This document shows, in pieces, positions 1 through 10,454 of a stretch of DNA of 64,000 nucleotides (its first letter is position 1; each line of letters starts with the position of its first letter). Below the pieces are notes generated by a model. The model saw only the letters and a list, made by a program, of their open reading frames with translations. It was not told the DNA's origin and searched no databases. A program made the translations under genes and the position numbers. Source of the stretch: Argopecten irradians (taxonomy: Eukaryota > Mollusca > Bivalvia > Pectinida > Pectinidae); assembly GCF_041381155.1 (NCBI RefSeq), contig NC_091141.1, positions 27,153,828 through 27,217,827 of the forward strand. Reading direction: 5' to 3'.

Positions 1-2760
1 GTCATTTTCTATGTAAAGCTTGACTTCGCTCTATTTTTAGTGGAGCATTTTCCTGGTCAAGCTATGCAACTGACCACCTATATATTGTTTGCTATATGCA
101 TTGAAAATGATATGAAGATTGAATCTATGTACAGAATAAATTTTAATTTCGTAGTTTTTATATTTCATTGGGCGAAACCTACCTTTGAGCCGTCGAAGAT
201 TGCACATCTAAAAAAAGGAACATATTATAAACATGTTTAATTTAGTTCATTTCGTTTACTTGAATTATAAGCTATATAACATATATAAACCAAGTACTTT
301 CTACATGAAAACAATATATTATCAAGATAAAGTCAATACTTAACGTCAGATGGGAATGTCAAGTAAAGAAAAAACTCCTACAAAATATTACGTAAACAAA
401 TGAATAAACTATCCCGCTGTTGTTCGCCTTAATATTGTATTTAACCAATTTTAGATTATAAAAACTAACGTTTGTTATTAGGAATTGGTTGTGCGCAGTT
501 TGGTTTCCATTCGGGTTGAAGCACAGTTAATGCATTTGTTGTACTGCAATCTACAATGTTGGAATCTTTTTTCAGTTTAAAATGTATCATTGCTGTTTTT
601 ATTGATTTAAAATTGTAAGTTTACGGTACAAGTTGACCAACAGAACATCAGAGGGAAATTTGATATATCATACTATGATAAATTAGTATGTTTACAATCC
701 AGGTGGTGTCGAACTCACAGCTTTGAGTATTTTTGAAATATTCAAGATGGCTTCCAAGCTAAAATTGTAATAACTTATTGCGCCGAGGCGAAGGCGAATT
801 AAGAATGATTAGCGTGCCGAAAAAATTAACAGCGGGGCAAAATATTTTACGTCGCTAATTAACGACTTCATTAATTTCGTTACTTCGTGTTCTATGTTTC
901 ATTATGTCGTTCTGACGCTGGCGGGTTGGGGATGTAGTTCATTCCTATAGCTTTCCTCCACAATGTCTATCATCAAATTCTTACAGATCACTAAATGTGA
1001 CGCAGGCAACCTCACTTTTGTGTTAACTGATGAAATATCATGACTCATGACACTACTCGATAACGCTCTTCTTTCTAGACAAGTTTGCTTCTTCAGTTTT
1101 CTAGAATTTTTAAAATGCAAAAATACCCATCATCCTTAACATAATCAGCATCATGGAATTTACCCATTTTCTATTGTATGGATCAAGGTTTCGTCACCAT
1201 ATAAGTTCACAAAAGAGTTTGCAAGAAAAATGCTATATACTAAAATAACAGGCGGTACAGTATTTTATTAATTTATACCATTCCAGCAGTCTGTCACTTC
1301 ACGAGGATTACGTCTGGAGCTGTACTTTCAAACCATTGGTCTACGCCCAAATTTAATTTCAACAATATACTAATCTCTTCATCCATTCAGATAGTGTAGA
1401 GAAAATTAGTCAAATATGTCGGTTTCAGTTCGCATATTGATACACATTGCAATAGGCATACCAGTATATATATTTTTTTTCTTTATTAGATAATTTATGA
1501 TAGTTTTCCTTTATTTAGATATCCTAAATAAGTTTATGACTTACCAGGTAGGTGAAAATAAACGACTTACCTATGAGGACACATTTTTCAGAAAATTAGA
1601 TGACATTTGAATTTCGTCAAATCGATCTTGGAATTGAATCCGATATCCCAAACTCATTATTGTAAATGGCGACTAAATTTAGGACCTCATTTTTTCTCTC
1701 TTTCGTAAGTAAGTCTTTCATTCTCCTAAATTTCTCCATTGCCAGCGCTCCACATTAGGTTTTAAGTTAAGACTTGGACCGATGGAGAAGGTACTCGGTC
1801 CTATTTCCTGGTCGATATACACAACATAAAGGAATATGAAGGGTACTTTATACTCTTACTTAACGTGCCACCTAAAGGGCCTACCGGTGTTTCCGTTCAT
1901 AATGGGGCGCGGTATTCCACTGAGCACCTTAATATATATTACGGTCATTAAACATGGATGCCAACGCAATATGTAAGTTTCGGTTTTTGGCTGATATTGG
2001 TGGTTTTAGATAACTTAGAAAGTATTTAATTTCTGTTTGAAGAAAGAGGTAACGAGATGTATATGAAAATTATATGGGTTTTCCTTGAAAGCGCATGATT
2101 TAACGCCGAACCAGTCGTCCCACTCCCTTAATGGTTAACGCTTAAACAGAAGCAGAAAATACCACTGTTACTGGGAATCCAGACCATACATCAAGGGGCG
2201 AGCGCTAAACTGAAGACAAAAAGTGAGTCGCTATCAAAGGAGACGTATCAGTCAGGAAGACAAGATAAGATCCTAGATTTATTCGCCTTTTACTATCTTG
2301 TATAGTATACTATCATTGCACCCATGGGTGGTCATCCTTAAAATGACTATTAATATGGCCTTGATATAATAAACCGAACTAAATGATACTCAAGGTGTTG
2401 TTATCACTCGTTATATCAACCCCAGGACTATGTCATAGCAAAACTGAGGACATTTCAGGAGCAGATAAATAACTTCAGACTTACAGAGAATTCATTTGAG
2501 GATTAACACAGAGGGACGCCAAATTTCGAAGTTATACAAGGTACCGTTATTCCATTCTTTTGGTGTATATCAAAGGATAATACCACCTGTCGCATCCAGA
2601 GCCTTCTTTGTTATAATAGCATAGTCCATGGGGATATTACGACTGTGTAAGTAATCCCTGGAGCACTGAGGATGTCCTTAGCTATCCTCGGTTATTATTA
2701 GGATGTTAATCAAAATGAATCACTCATCCAAGCATTTGGCACATGTTATGTTAAATGAGA
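1..2760. other. Intergenic DNA homologous to the SULT spacers
   Basis: No convincing gene is visible here. Roughly 240-900 resembles 19040-19900 (shared blocks include the stretch around 365-460 versus 19335-19425). Roughly 920-1250 resembles 11640-11900 (shared blocks around the sequence GTGACGCAGGC). The flank upstream of SULT copy 1 is therefore a diverged version of the spacers before copies 2 and 3. At about 2100-2290 there is a - strand piece of the dispersed repeat family described at 4078 and 40028. The short open frames here have no recognisable domain. Confidence 0.6.
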
Positions 2761-2876
2761 TTAAGTACCCTCTACCCATTACCTCATACTAATACCCCTA
2801 CAGGGTAGGGGTACCAGAAACAGTTACATATATTTTAGACCTGATTCTAGAAGTGTTGCAATTGTAACCCCCTCCC

Positions 2877-4077
2877 CGGAACGAAGTCAGGGGGTATACT
2901 GGAATCAGTTTTTTTGCTGTCCGTCCATTCATCCGTAGAAAAAAATTGTCCCGACAACTTCTAAACTACAGGATCGATTTCGATGAAACTTGGCAGTATT
3001 GTTAGGGACCATATGCTTGCAGGTTATTGTTTGTCGAAATTTTAGTTTTCATGATAACCAGGTAACTATACACAGGTTAATTTTGTCCGGACAACTTCTC
3101 TTACATTAGTACTGTGTCATTTTAATGAAACCAGGTCACTATACACAAGTTAATGCAGATTTTTTTGCTCGAACAACTCCTCCTAAACTACCATATTGAT
3201 TTCAATGAAACTCGGCAGTATTGGTAGTGACCATGTGTAGATGTGCATGCAGGTTTTTTTTGTCGTAATTTAGTTTCCATGATTACCAGGTAACTATACA
3301 CAGGTTAATTTTGTCCGGAAAACTCCTCTTACACTAGTACTGTGTCATTTTTAATGAAACCAGGTTACTATACACAGATTTCAAAATTTGTATGAACAGC
3401 TCCTTGAAAACTACTTGATTGATTTCAAAGAAACTTGGCAATATTGTTTTGAGCCATGTATGGATGTGTATGCAGTGTCTTTTTTTTTTTTTTTAATAAT
3501 TTTGGTTCCCATAGTAACCAGGTCACTATAAACAGGTTTGAAAATTTATCTGGACACTCCACCAAAACTACTAGATCAATTTCAATGAAACTTGACAGTG
3601 ATGTCACTGTCTGACAGATATTAAGTGCGAATGGATAGGTTTTCATAAGTCAAAATTTAGTTGCCATGGTAACCAGGTCAATATACACAGGTTAAATTTT
3701 TTCCGGACCACTTGTCAATTTCCTGTGACCATGATATTTTTTCAAGAAAAAGTCAGACACCTCTAATAATAGGAAGCGGGGGGTATTAGTCAGCCATTGG
3801 CCTAAAGTTCTAGTTGATTCTAGTACCCCCTACACTCACTCTGCCCCTAAGTGGTAGTTTTTGCTCATTAGTCAAAATTTTTGTTGCCATGGTAACCAGG
3901 TCAATATACACAGGTTAATTTATTTTCAGGACCGCTTGTCAATTTCCATGATATTTTTCAAGAAAAAGTCAGACACCTCTAATAAGAGGAAGCGGGGGGG
4001 GGGGGGGTGTATTAGTCAGCCATTGGTTTACAGTTCTAGTTGATTCTAGTACCCTCTACACTCACTCTACCTCTAAG
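2877..4077. repeat. Degenerate tandem repeat block, unit about 240 bp
   Basis: The phrase GATTTCRATGAAACTTGGCAG recurs near 2977, 3188, 3420 and 3579, and each copy is followed by a variant of CCAGGTAACTATACACAGGTTAA. Units are diverged and separated by variable tracts. The block is bordered by CTAGTACCCCCTACACTC motifs at about 3820 and 4045, which also occur in the MITE-like elements at 4345 and 5020. No coding potential is evident. It looks like a satellite-like or composite element of unknown class. Confidence 0.6.
3994..4008 (+). repeat. Poly-G tract
   Basis: A run of about 14 G with no interruption lies inside the tandem repeat block. The sister unit near 3776 has only about six G, so the tract is length-variable between units. 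Confidence 0.8.
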
Positions 4078-4350
4078 TGGTAGTTTCTGCTCCTGCTTAG
4101 CACTCAGCATTCAGGGAATGGGACGTCTGATTCGCCTGTTGTCAGTATAATGTGACCGGGTGGGGCGTGTTGCTTGGTGTCTTCGGCGGCATAGCACTAT
4201 GACACGGGCAACAGTTCTACTATACAAGAAGACACAGCATGAATATACCGCATTCTCCTAAAACACTCACCTCGCACAACATACACGCAACACACCGCAT
4301 ACATGGGAGCTGGTAATAGGACGTTAATGAATCAAACAAACAAATAAACC
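4078..4350 (+). repeat. Dispersed SINE-like repeat
   Basis: A nearly full copy of the commonest dispersed repeat in the window. It starts with TGGTAGTTTCTGCTCCTGC. It continues through a GTGTTGCTTGGTGTCTTCGG block, a GACACA...AATATACCGCA block and a CATACATGGGAG block. It ends with GGACGTTAA and an A-rich AAACAAACAAATAAA tail. The A-rich 3' tail suggests a retroposed SINE. No clear RNA polymerase III promoter boxes were identified in this copy, so the class is uncertain. Related copies lie near 7425, 13205, 40028, 53602, 54340, 54962 and 60120. Confidence 0.6.
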
Positions 4351-4450
4351 CCCTACCCTCTACCCCGAATCATCTAACATCTACCCCCTAGAGGTAGAGG
4401 GTTCTAGGATCGGTTACATCTATGTTGGAACTTGATTCTAGTAATGGTAC
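4345..4450. repeat. MITE-like element with CTAG/TACCCC inverted termini
   Basis: A run of CCCCTACCCTCTACCCC is followed at about 4385 by the inverted partner CCTAGAGGTAGAGGGTTCTAG. This matches the better preserved element at 5020-5125. The left end is obscured where it meets the A-rich tail of the preceding repeat. Confidence 0.45.
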
Positions 4451-5019
4451 TATCACAAAGAATTTTGTGATAAATTTTAAAGTGCTTTGAACTTCCGTTA
4501 ATAGTTGCTAAATTTTAACATCAATTATCAGTTAATACTATTGTGTGTAATTTGACATTCCTAAGGTTATATTCTTGATCATATTTACGTTTGTGACATT
4601 TGAGATAAAGCCCCATATGTGTGATAACTGTGTATATCCTCTGGCAATTTACTTTGATACCTTTTCTGAAAGATTTGAAGTTCCATTCTATTACGTAACC
4701 GGATTAATGTCACGGCCATCCTAATTGCCTAAAGGACACTGACCACGGCTGATTAATCTGCCAATGAGCGATATCTGTCAATCATAATTCTTTAATTTTA
4801 TTGTATGTACATTATTTAAGCATGAAATATTTTATTTGTAAGTCAGTTAGGTCTCCGACTTTGTACGGAACACAACGGCTATATTCTGGACACTCCAGAA
4901 TAGCCATCCGTCAAGTCAAAGTTATCATCATTAAATTCCAAAGTTCAACTTCAACATTTTCTTACGTCATCTTTACTTCTTGACAAAACGTACGGAAGTT
5001 TCCGTATGTTAGTACCGGT

Positions 5020-5125
5020 GTAACTGATTCTAGTACCCCCTACACTCTACCCCTGCCCTCTTCCAGCTATTATCAAACACCTACCTTTTAGAGGGTAGGC
5101 GGTAGAGAGTTCTAGAATCAGTAAC
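5020..5125. mobile_element. Short MITE-like fold-back element
   Basis: The left end GTAACTGATTCTAGTACCC and the right end CTAGAATCAGTAAC are inverted repeats of each other. The pairing continues inward as CTACACTCTACCCC against GGGTAGGCGGTAGAGAG. At about 106 bp with no coding capacity this fits a miniature inverted-repeat element. Partial relatives sit near 2780-2850, 3820, 4045 and 4345, so the family is locally abundant. Target-site duplications were not identified. Confidence 0.5.
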
Positions 5126-5514
5126 ATTATAATGTGATGCATTTTGAAAAAGTTGCCCTCAGTTTTAGCCATACGGTGTAACAGGTCATTAAGTGTAACG
5201 CCGACACTGTACACATGCCTGAGTTTATCGGTCGAATATATGTCACTGTTGTGATACCTCGTACTACAGAAAACAACGCATTCGTGTATCCCGTGCCTGC
5301 CAGAGTTTGTCCCTGTGTAATCCCCAGGTAAGATCGACATTATATTTTAGACTTAGGCTATATACAATTTAAGTATTATCATGATCACATAATTGTCATT
5401 CTTATTCCTAGTTCCATAAAGGCTTATTACACGGGTGATATTTTAAAAAATTATATTATAATTTAAAAAAAAAAATGTTACCTGTATACTTAGTCTTAGT
5501 CTATTTCCAAAAAT

Positions 5515-5655
5515 TCACGGGTCGCTAGTTCGAATCCTATGTGGGGCAGTTGCCAGGTTTCCCTCTGGTCGGTGTTTTTTTTCCAGGTACTCCGGGTTTC
5601 TTCCACCATCAAACCTGACTATTAATCTGACATAAAACTAAACTAACCAAACTGA
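5515..5655 (+). repeat. tRNA-derived SINE fragment
   Basis: Contains GTTCGAATCC at 5528-5537, which matches the B box of the RNA polymerase III internal promoter found in tRNA genes and tRNA-derived SINEs. It is followed by GGCAGTTGCCAGGTTTCCC and TACTCCGGGTTTC, then an A-rich tail with AAACTAAACTAACC. No A box or tRNA fold was recognised upstream, so it looks 5'-truncated. Confidence 0.55.
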
Positions 5656-6934
5656 AAAAACTAACAGCCTATCATATAATACCTCTGGGAACAGATGTAT
5701 AACCCGTCTGTCTGGCCCTCAAAAATAACCCCGTCAAATTGTAGATATAGTCCAGCGGTCCCACATATAACCCCACTGTATTATATCGTCTAGTACACTT
5801 ATATGCCTGTCTCTCTGACCATTCATAATAATTATCGTAGCTTAAGCTATTTTCAAGTGTTTTATCACAAATTGCGTGATTGCACGACATGTACAAGGTC
5901 ATATTGACGATGATATTGATGTATTCCACATATAACATCGCCAATGAAGTAATAAAACAGACACGAATTGCCTAGAATAAAATACATGTTATAAATGTAC
6001 TAGTTCATATGTATTTTTAAAGAAGTCTTTCATGTATAATACCAATATTTTTGTAAGTAAAATAAATTGATTTATGATACTATCTGGATATAAATTTCTT
6101 TGTTATAATTAACTATTTACAGGAATTGATAACTCGTCTCTAATTTTGTTGAGGTAACACAGAGTAATATAGTAGATGACTTGTGTCTGTTTTCAGAGTA
6201 GTCCTAAATACTGACGTGCCGTTAAAATTTTATACAGACCAAACTAACACATTACCTGTGTTTAGATGTGAAACAATGCAAAGATCACGTAAAACATTTC
6301 CACACTTCTGAAGATTCATAGTTCTTTATTAAAAATATATCTTCAATATTTTACAAAATTGTATTTGTGATATATTCATGCATATTAAATTTATTAGCAC
6401 TTTTCAATAGGATATACTTATTTGTTGTCATAAATAAGAAATGGATTGGTCACAGGTTATATATAACGTATTAACTCTCCATTACATTTTGCAATACATG
6501 AACTATAGTATTTACATCATACGATAGCTTTAGATGTAAAATTATAACATCATTGTTTCATTGAAGTGAGAGGAAAGGAAGGAAAAGAGGGGATGGAAGA
6601 GGATATTACATTGATATTTTTACATATTACTTCAATCAATTATTTGTATTTTTTACATATCAATTAACATGTATTTTTTTACATATATTAAATGTTTTGT
6701 GTCATCCATAACAACGGATACTCACCATACTGACATGACACAATCCAAACTCGTTTACTTTAAAACTTGAATCCATTTTATTTCATTGATTAATTTTGCT
6801 AACTTACATGAAATATATTATTTTAGAGGCATGTATAACAAATCTCAAATTTGGTGATATGAATATAAAGACTGTAATTTAAAAAAAAATCAATTCAAGT
6901 ATTAAACTAACCTATATTTCCTTTTAGGTTTAAT

Positions 6935-9900
6935 ATGCCGTATATACCAGAACGATTCCCTCGATACAAAGGCTATGCCTTACCTCCGTTTCCGTCCCTG
7001 ACAACGGTTGGCATGGGGCACTTAGACAATATCAGGAACTTTGACTCAAGACCATCTGATATCTTGATATGTACTTTTCCAAAATCAGGTACTGTAAAAT
7101 TTATACTGTCATTAATCCATCTTCATATTACGTCAAAATGATATAATCCACCAGATCAACAGCGACTTCGCCAATGTGAAAATTAAGCATATTAGAAAAG
7201 GTATGCAATATGCCCGAAGTGATGCTGTACTTTATAAATCATTTGAACGTTGAAATGTAGATTTTTGTATTAAGAAACTTCAGCAAATAACCTTCCTGTT
7301 TACATACACAATCCTATTTCATGATATCTTTGAGAAGCATATTTCGTTTATAGGCTGCCATTGATTTATTGTTATTGTAGTTGACTTACAATGGTTTTCC
7401 TCTGTGGGTATTATAATCGAATGGTTCGTCCGCTGTCAGTATAATGTAACAAGGTGATCATGAGGTGTGTTGCTTGGTGAAAAGTGCAAGAGTTCAACTA
7501 TACAAGAAGACACAACACAAATATACCGCAGTCTCCCAAAATACATACCTGCACTTCATGCACCGCATACATGGGAGGCCGTCCTTACATGACCCTGGAT
7601 CTTAATATGACGTCATTTTAATTAAACAAACAAATCAATCTTTGGTTAACGGTCGCTCTAAATTCTTTTGTGCAGTGCTTTATCACTGAAGCATGCCGCC
7701 GAAGACACCAAGCAATTCACCCTACCTGGTCACATTTTTCGGACGACGGGCGAACCAGTCGTCCAACTCCATTATTTTATTTATTGCTGAGCGTTAAGCA
7801 GCAGCAGAAACTACCACTTTTATATAAAAAAGAAACTATGGTGTGTCTCGGCCAGATGGTAGAAGGCTCTTTTATTTATAGTCTGGTGTTATTGCGGTGA
7901 GATTGCACTAAAACCTGAGATAGACTTGCCGTTATTAAACAAACGTAACATGAACAAAATATCTTTCAAAACAAAACATTACGTACAGTGGAGGCCGTTA
8001 TGAGATAAATGTTAATAGGGAGAATACGTAATATTAAACTGTGCCAATATAATTAAGTTGAGATAGTGGTTATCTCAAAAATCAAATATTCCTGGATTTT
8101 TAACATTTACTGTAATGTTAATGTTTATCTCTGAAAATTGTTAGACCGGAAAATGTTTTCAAGTCGAAAATTCGTGTTATTCTTATTTTTAGGGACACAC
8201 TGGATTAACGAACTAGTTGCAATGATAGTAAAAGGTTGTGCTGAGTACGAAAAGGTAGAAAAGGCTAGTAAAATGTTAGAGGCAATGGAGGATTTGGGGG
8301 TCCTTGAGAACGTTCCAGAAAATACAACACGAATCATAAACTCCCATCTACCACTGGACGATCTACCACAGAAACACATCGAGGAAGGGTACAAAGTGGT
8401 ACATGTTCTTCGGAATCCGAAGGACGTCGCTGTGTCATTTTATAATCATTCGGCAAATGTTGTGGACCGAACGACGATGAAAGTTGCTACAGATTTCCCT
8501 ATCAACTGGCCTTTGTACATTGAACATTTTGGGCGTGGAGACGATCGTAAGTATTCCAGTTAGCAATATAAATGGGAATCATTATAAAATGCCTCAACCA
8601 TTTATCCTTACTGGGATAAGATGTTAGGTGAGTTAAGAAATGATACCTTGATACTTGTTTATAGCATATAGATATTAAATCTAATACGTCAATTTCGAAA
8701 TACCAAAACGACTTAGGTAAAGTACTATCTACCGTCGATTAGTCCCACCTTCCGGTGATTGTGAATTTAGCATCATAATTAATAATTATCATTTTTTGTA
8801 CTTTTTTTCTGTATTTTGTGACCGACCTTGACCACAAATATGATGAAACTTTTGACATGATTAACATTGGGCTAACAGGATTAAGACGTTAGCTCTTGAT
8901 GATACATAAATCAATCCAATTCCGAAGATATTGTAATACTGCTGTAGTCTGAAGTCATGATATAGTCAAAAGGTTAACCTGTATGTAATCAAAGGTTTTA
9001 TCACATAATCTGCATGATATCCACCGACTTCGTCTAAGTAATATTTTTGTATATGCCGCTAGTGTAACATAACCTGGAGGACATCGAGACGGCCCTCGCT
9101 CGACATTTAAGATTCTTTGAAATGTAGGTCGTTGTCATTATGTAATAAAGTTATCTTATTTCATATTTGTGTTCATTTCATATGATATTTCATGTAACTC
9201 GTGTCAAGTTTTAATTTTTGCTCGCCAAGGCTTAAGACATACATATACATAAAATCTTCTATGAAATGAACACTCGTTTAAGATCCTAGATTTATAATCA
9301 AATCATTGTGATATGATTTCGCTACGTTTCAGAACTCTATGGGGGCTGGTTCAAATACGAGAAAACGTTCGAAAAGGCAAAGGAAGCCGGTAAATTGTCC
9401 AGTGTTTTCACACTGCATTACGAACAACTAAAACGGGTTTGTAATATTTCAACAATATCGGCACATTATTAATTTTATATATTATTAATGGTAACCACAA
9501 CAGCTCCAGAACCTCGCGTATTATCATAAAGTTATCATCAAGTTATTCATAATTCCTCATGTAAGCTTCCATTGAGAAATTTGTGTCAATATTCGTAAAT
9601 TTCGCTTTGCAATTCATTATTTTAAATACTTTTATACAGAAGTAAAATAAGAAACTCAAACTGTTTCAATGATGGTAATAAAGTATATAGCTATTGTTAC
9701 TAAATAAGAAAACTATTTTTTCTGCTCCTGTTTTGAACAGATGAAAATTACCAGTCGTAGTTGGTTTCGAATCTTTACAATACGATTAATGTAATTTTCT
9801 ATACCCCTTGTTCCCTTTAGGACCCCATGCCCATCCTAAAATCTTTAGCCGCGTTCCTCGGAGTGACGGCTTCAGATGAACTACTGAAAGAAATCAATGA

Positions 9901-10232
9901 TAAATGTTCGTTCGAGAAAATGTCAACGATTGGCGAAGACGAAAAAGATACCAACATAGCGAAAACGATGTCGGCCGCGGGGAAAAATTTCATTTATCGA
10001 AAAGGTATTGAAACTACGGTTATGGCATATATTATATTCTACACTGCATTTAAAAACTATTTAGAATAAAAATGAAATTTCATATCACATGAATTCATGG
10101 TATTGATTCATGTGTGTTTCAGGTCAAATTGGAGACTGGAAAAACTGGTTCACTGTGGCACAGAACGAAGCCTTTTCTGAACTTATAGAAGCACAAATGA
10201 AGGACTCAAAATTAAAATTCACTTATGAGTGA
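6935..10232 (+). CDS. Cytosolic sulfotransferase, SULT copy 1 (five coding exons)
   Basis: Predicted PAPS-dependent cytosolic sulfotransferase, which transfers sulfate to hydroxyl or amine groups of small molecules. The substrate cannot be told from sequence. Exons: 6935-7088, 8193-8546, 9334-9436, 9821-10004 and 10123-10232, all with GT-AG borders, giving about 301 aa. Motifs: TFPKSGTHW (residues 47-55, the 5'-phosphosulfate loop), the SHLP catalytic-type His at about 103, RNPKDVAVS (R125 and S133, 3'-phosphate contacts in the family), RKGQIGDWKNWF (264-275, PAPS 3'-phosphate loop), and a KTVE-type dimerisation motif (K272, T276, V277, E281). The length is normal for a SULT. The AG before the ATG suggests a 5'-UTR intron. 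By line coordinates exon 3 counts 103 nt where both sister copies have 104. I could not decide between a counting slip and a real one-base loss. The protein is whole only if the exon is 104 nt. This is the most diverged of the three copies. Confidence 0.87.
7425..7645 (+). repeat. Dispersed SINE-like repeat in intron 1 of copy 1
   Basis: Shows the GTGTTGCTTGGTG block, the ACAAGAAGACACAACAC block, ATACATGGGAGGCCGTCC, and a tail resembling GACGT followed by AATTAAACAAACAAAT. It is the same family as 4078-4350. Confidence 0.6.
7650..7830 (-). repeat. 5' half of the same dispersed repeat, opposite strand
   Basis: The reverse complement reads GTGGTAGTTTCTGCTGCTGC ... GACGACTGGTTCGCCCGTCG ... GCTTGGTGTCTTCGGCGGCA, the 5' half of the family. 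It lies tail-to-tail beside the + copy at 7425, so the two form a composite inverted pair. Confidence 0.55.
8700..8790. repeat. Half of a fold-back MITE in intron 2 of copy 1
   Basis: Contains the ATTAGTCCCACCTTCCGGTG arm of the fold-back element that is complete at 20938-21121. The opposite arm is absent. A second fragment of this arm lies at about 54884-54915. Confidence 0.45.
8985..9290. repeat. Dispersed repeat shared with the 3' flank of copy 3
   Basis: Blocks such as CACATAATCTGC, GCCGCTAGTGTAA and TTTTTGCTCGCCAAGGCTT recur in the same order at about 24820-25240, just after SULT copy 3. Both stretches are non-coding. They are probably two insertions of one unclassified element. Confidence 0.4.
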
Positions 10233-10448
10233 ACGATCAAATATTGATATAAAACCGAAGAAATCAGTTGTTTGTGGATGTGAAGTTTTTTAAACAGATT
10301 TTTCTTGGAACACATTTTGAATGGGCATTATGTAGTTCTTGTTTACTGTCGAGTAGAGAGAGGAAGAGAGATTGAGAGATTAATTAATAAACATATAGAC
10401 CTGGGTATGTCATACTAAATGTAACTAGATAATATGATTTAAATGAAC

Positions 10449-10454
10449 AATAAA
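10449..10454 (+). promoter_or_regulatory. Candidate poly(A) signal, SULT copy 1
   Basis: A canonical AATAAA lies about 217 nt after the stop codon, with another AATAAA at 10386. Either could end the transcript. Confidence 0.45.
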
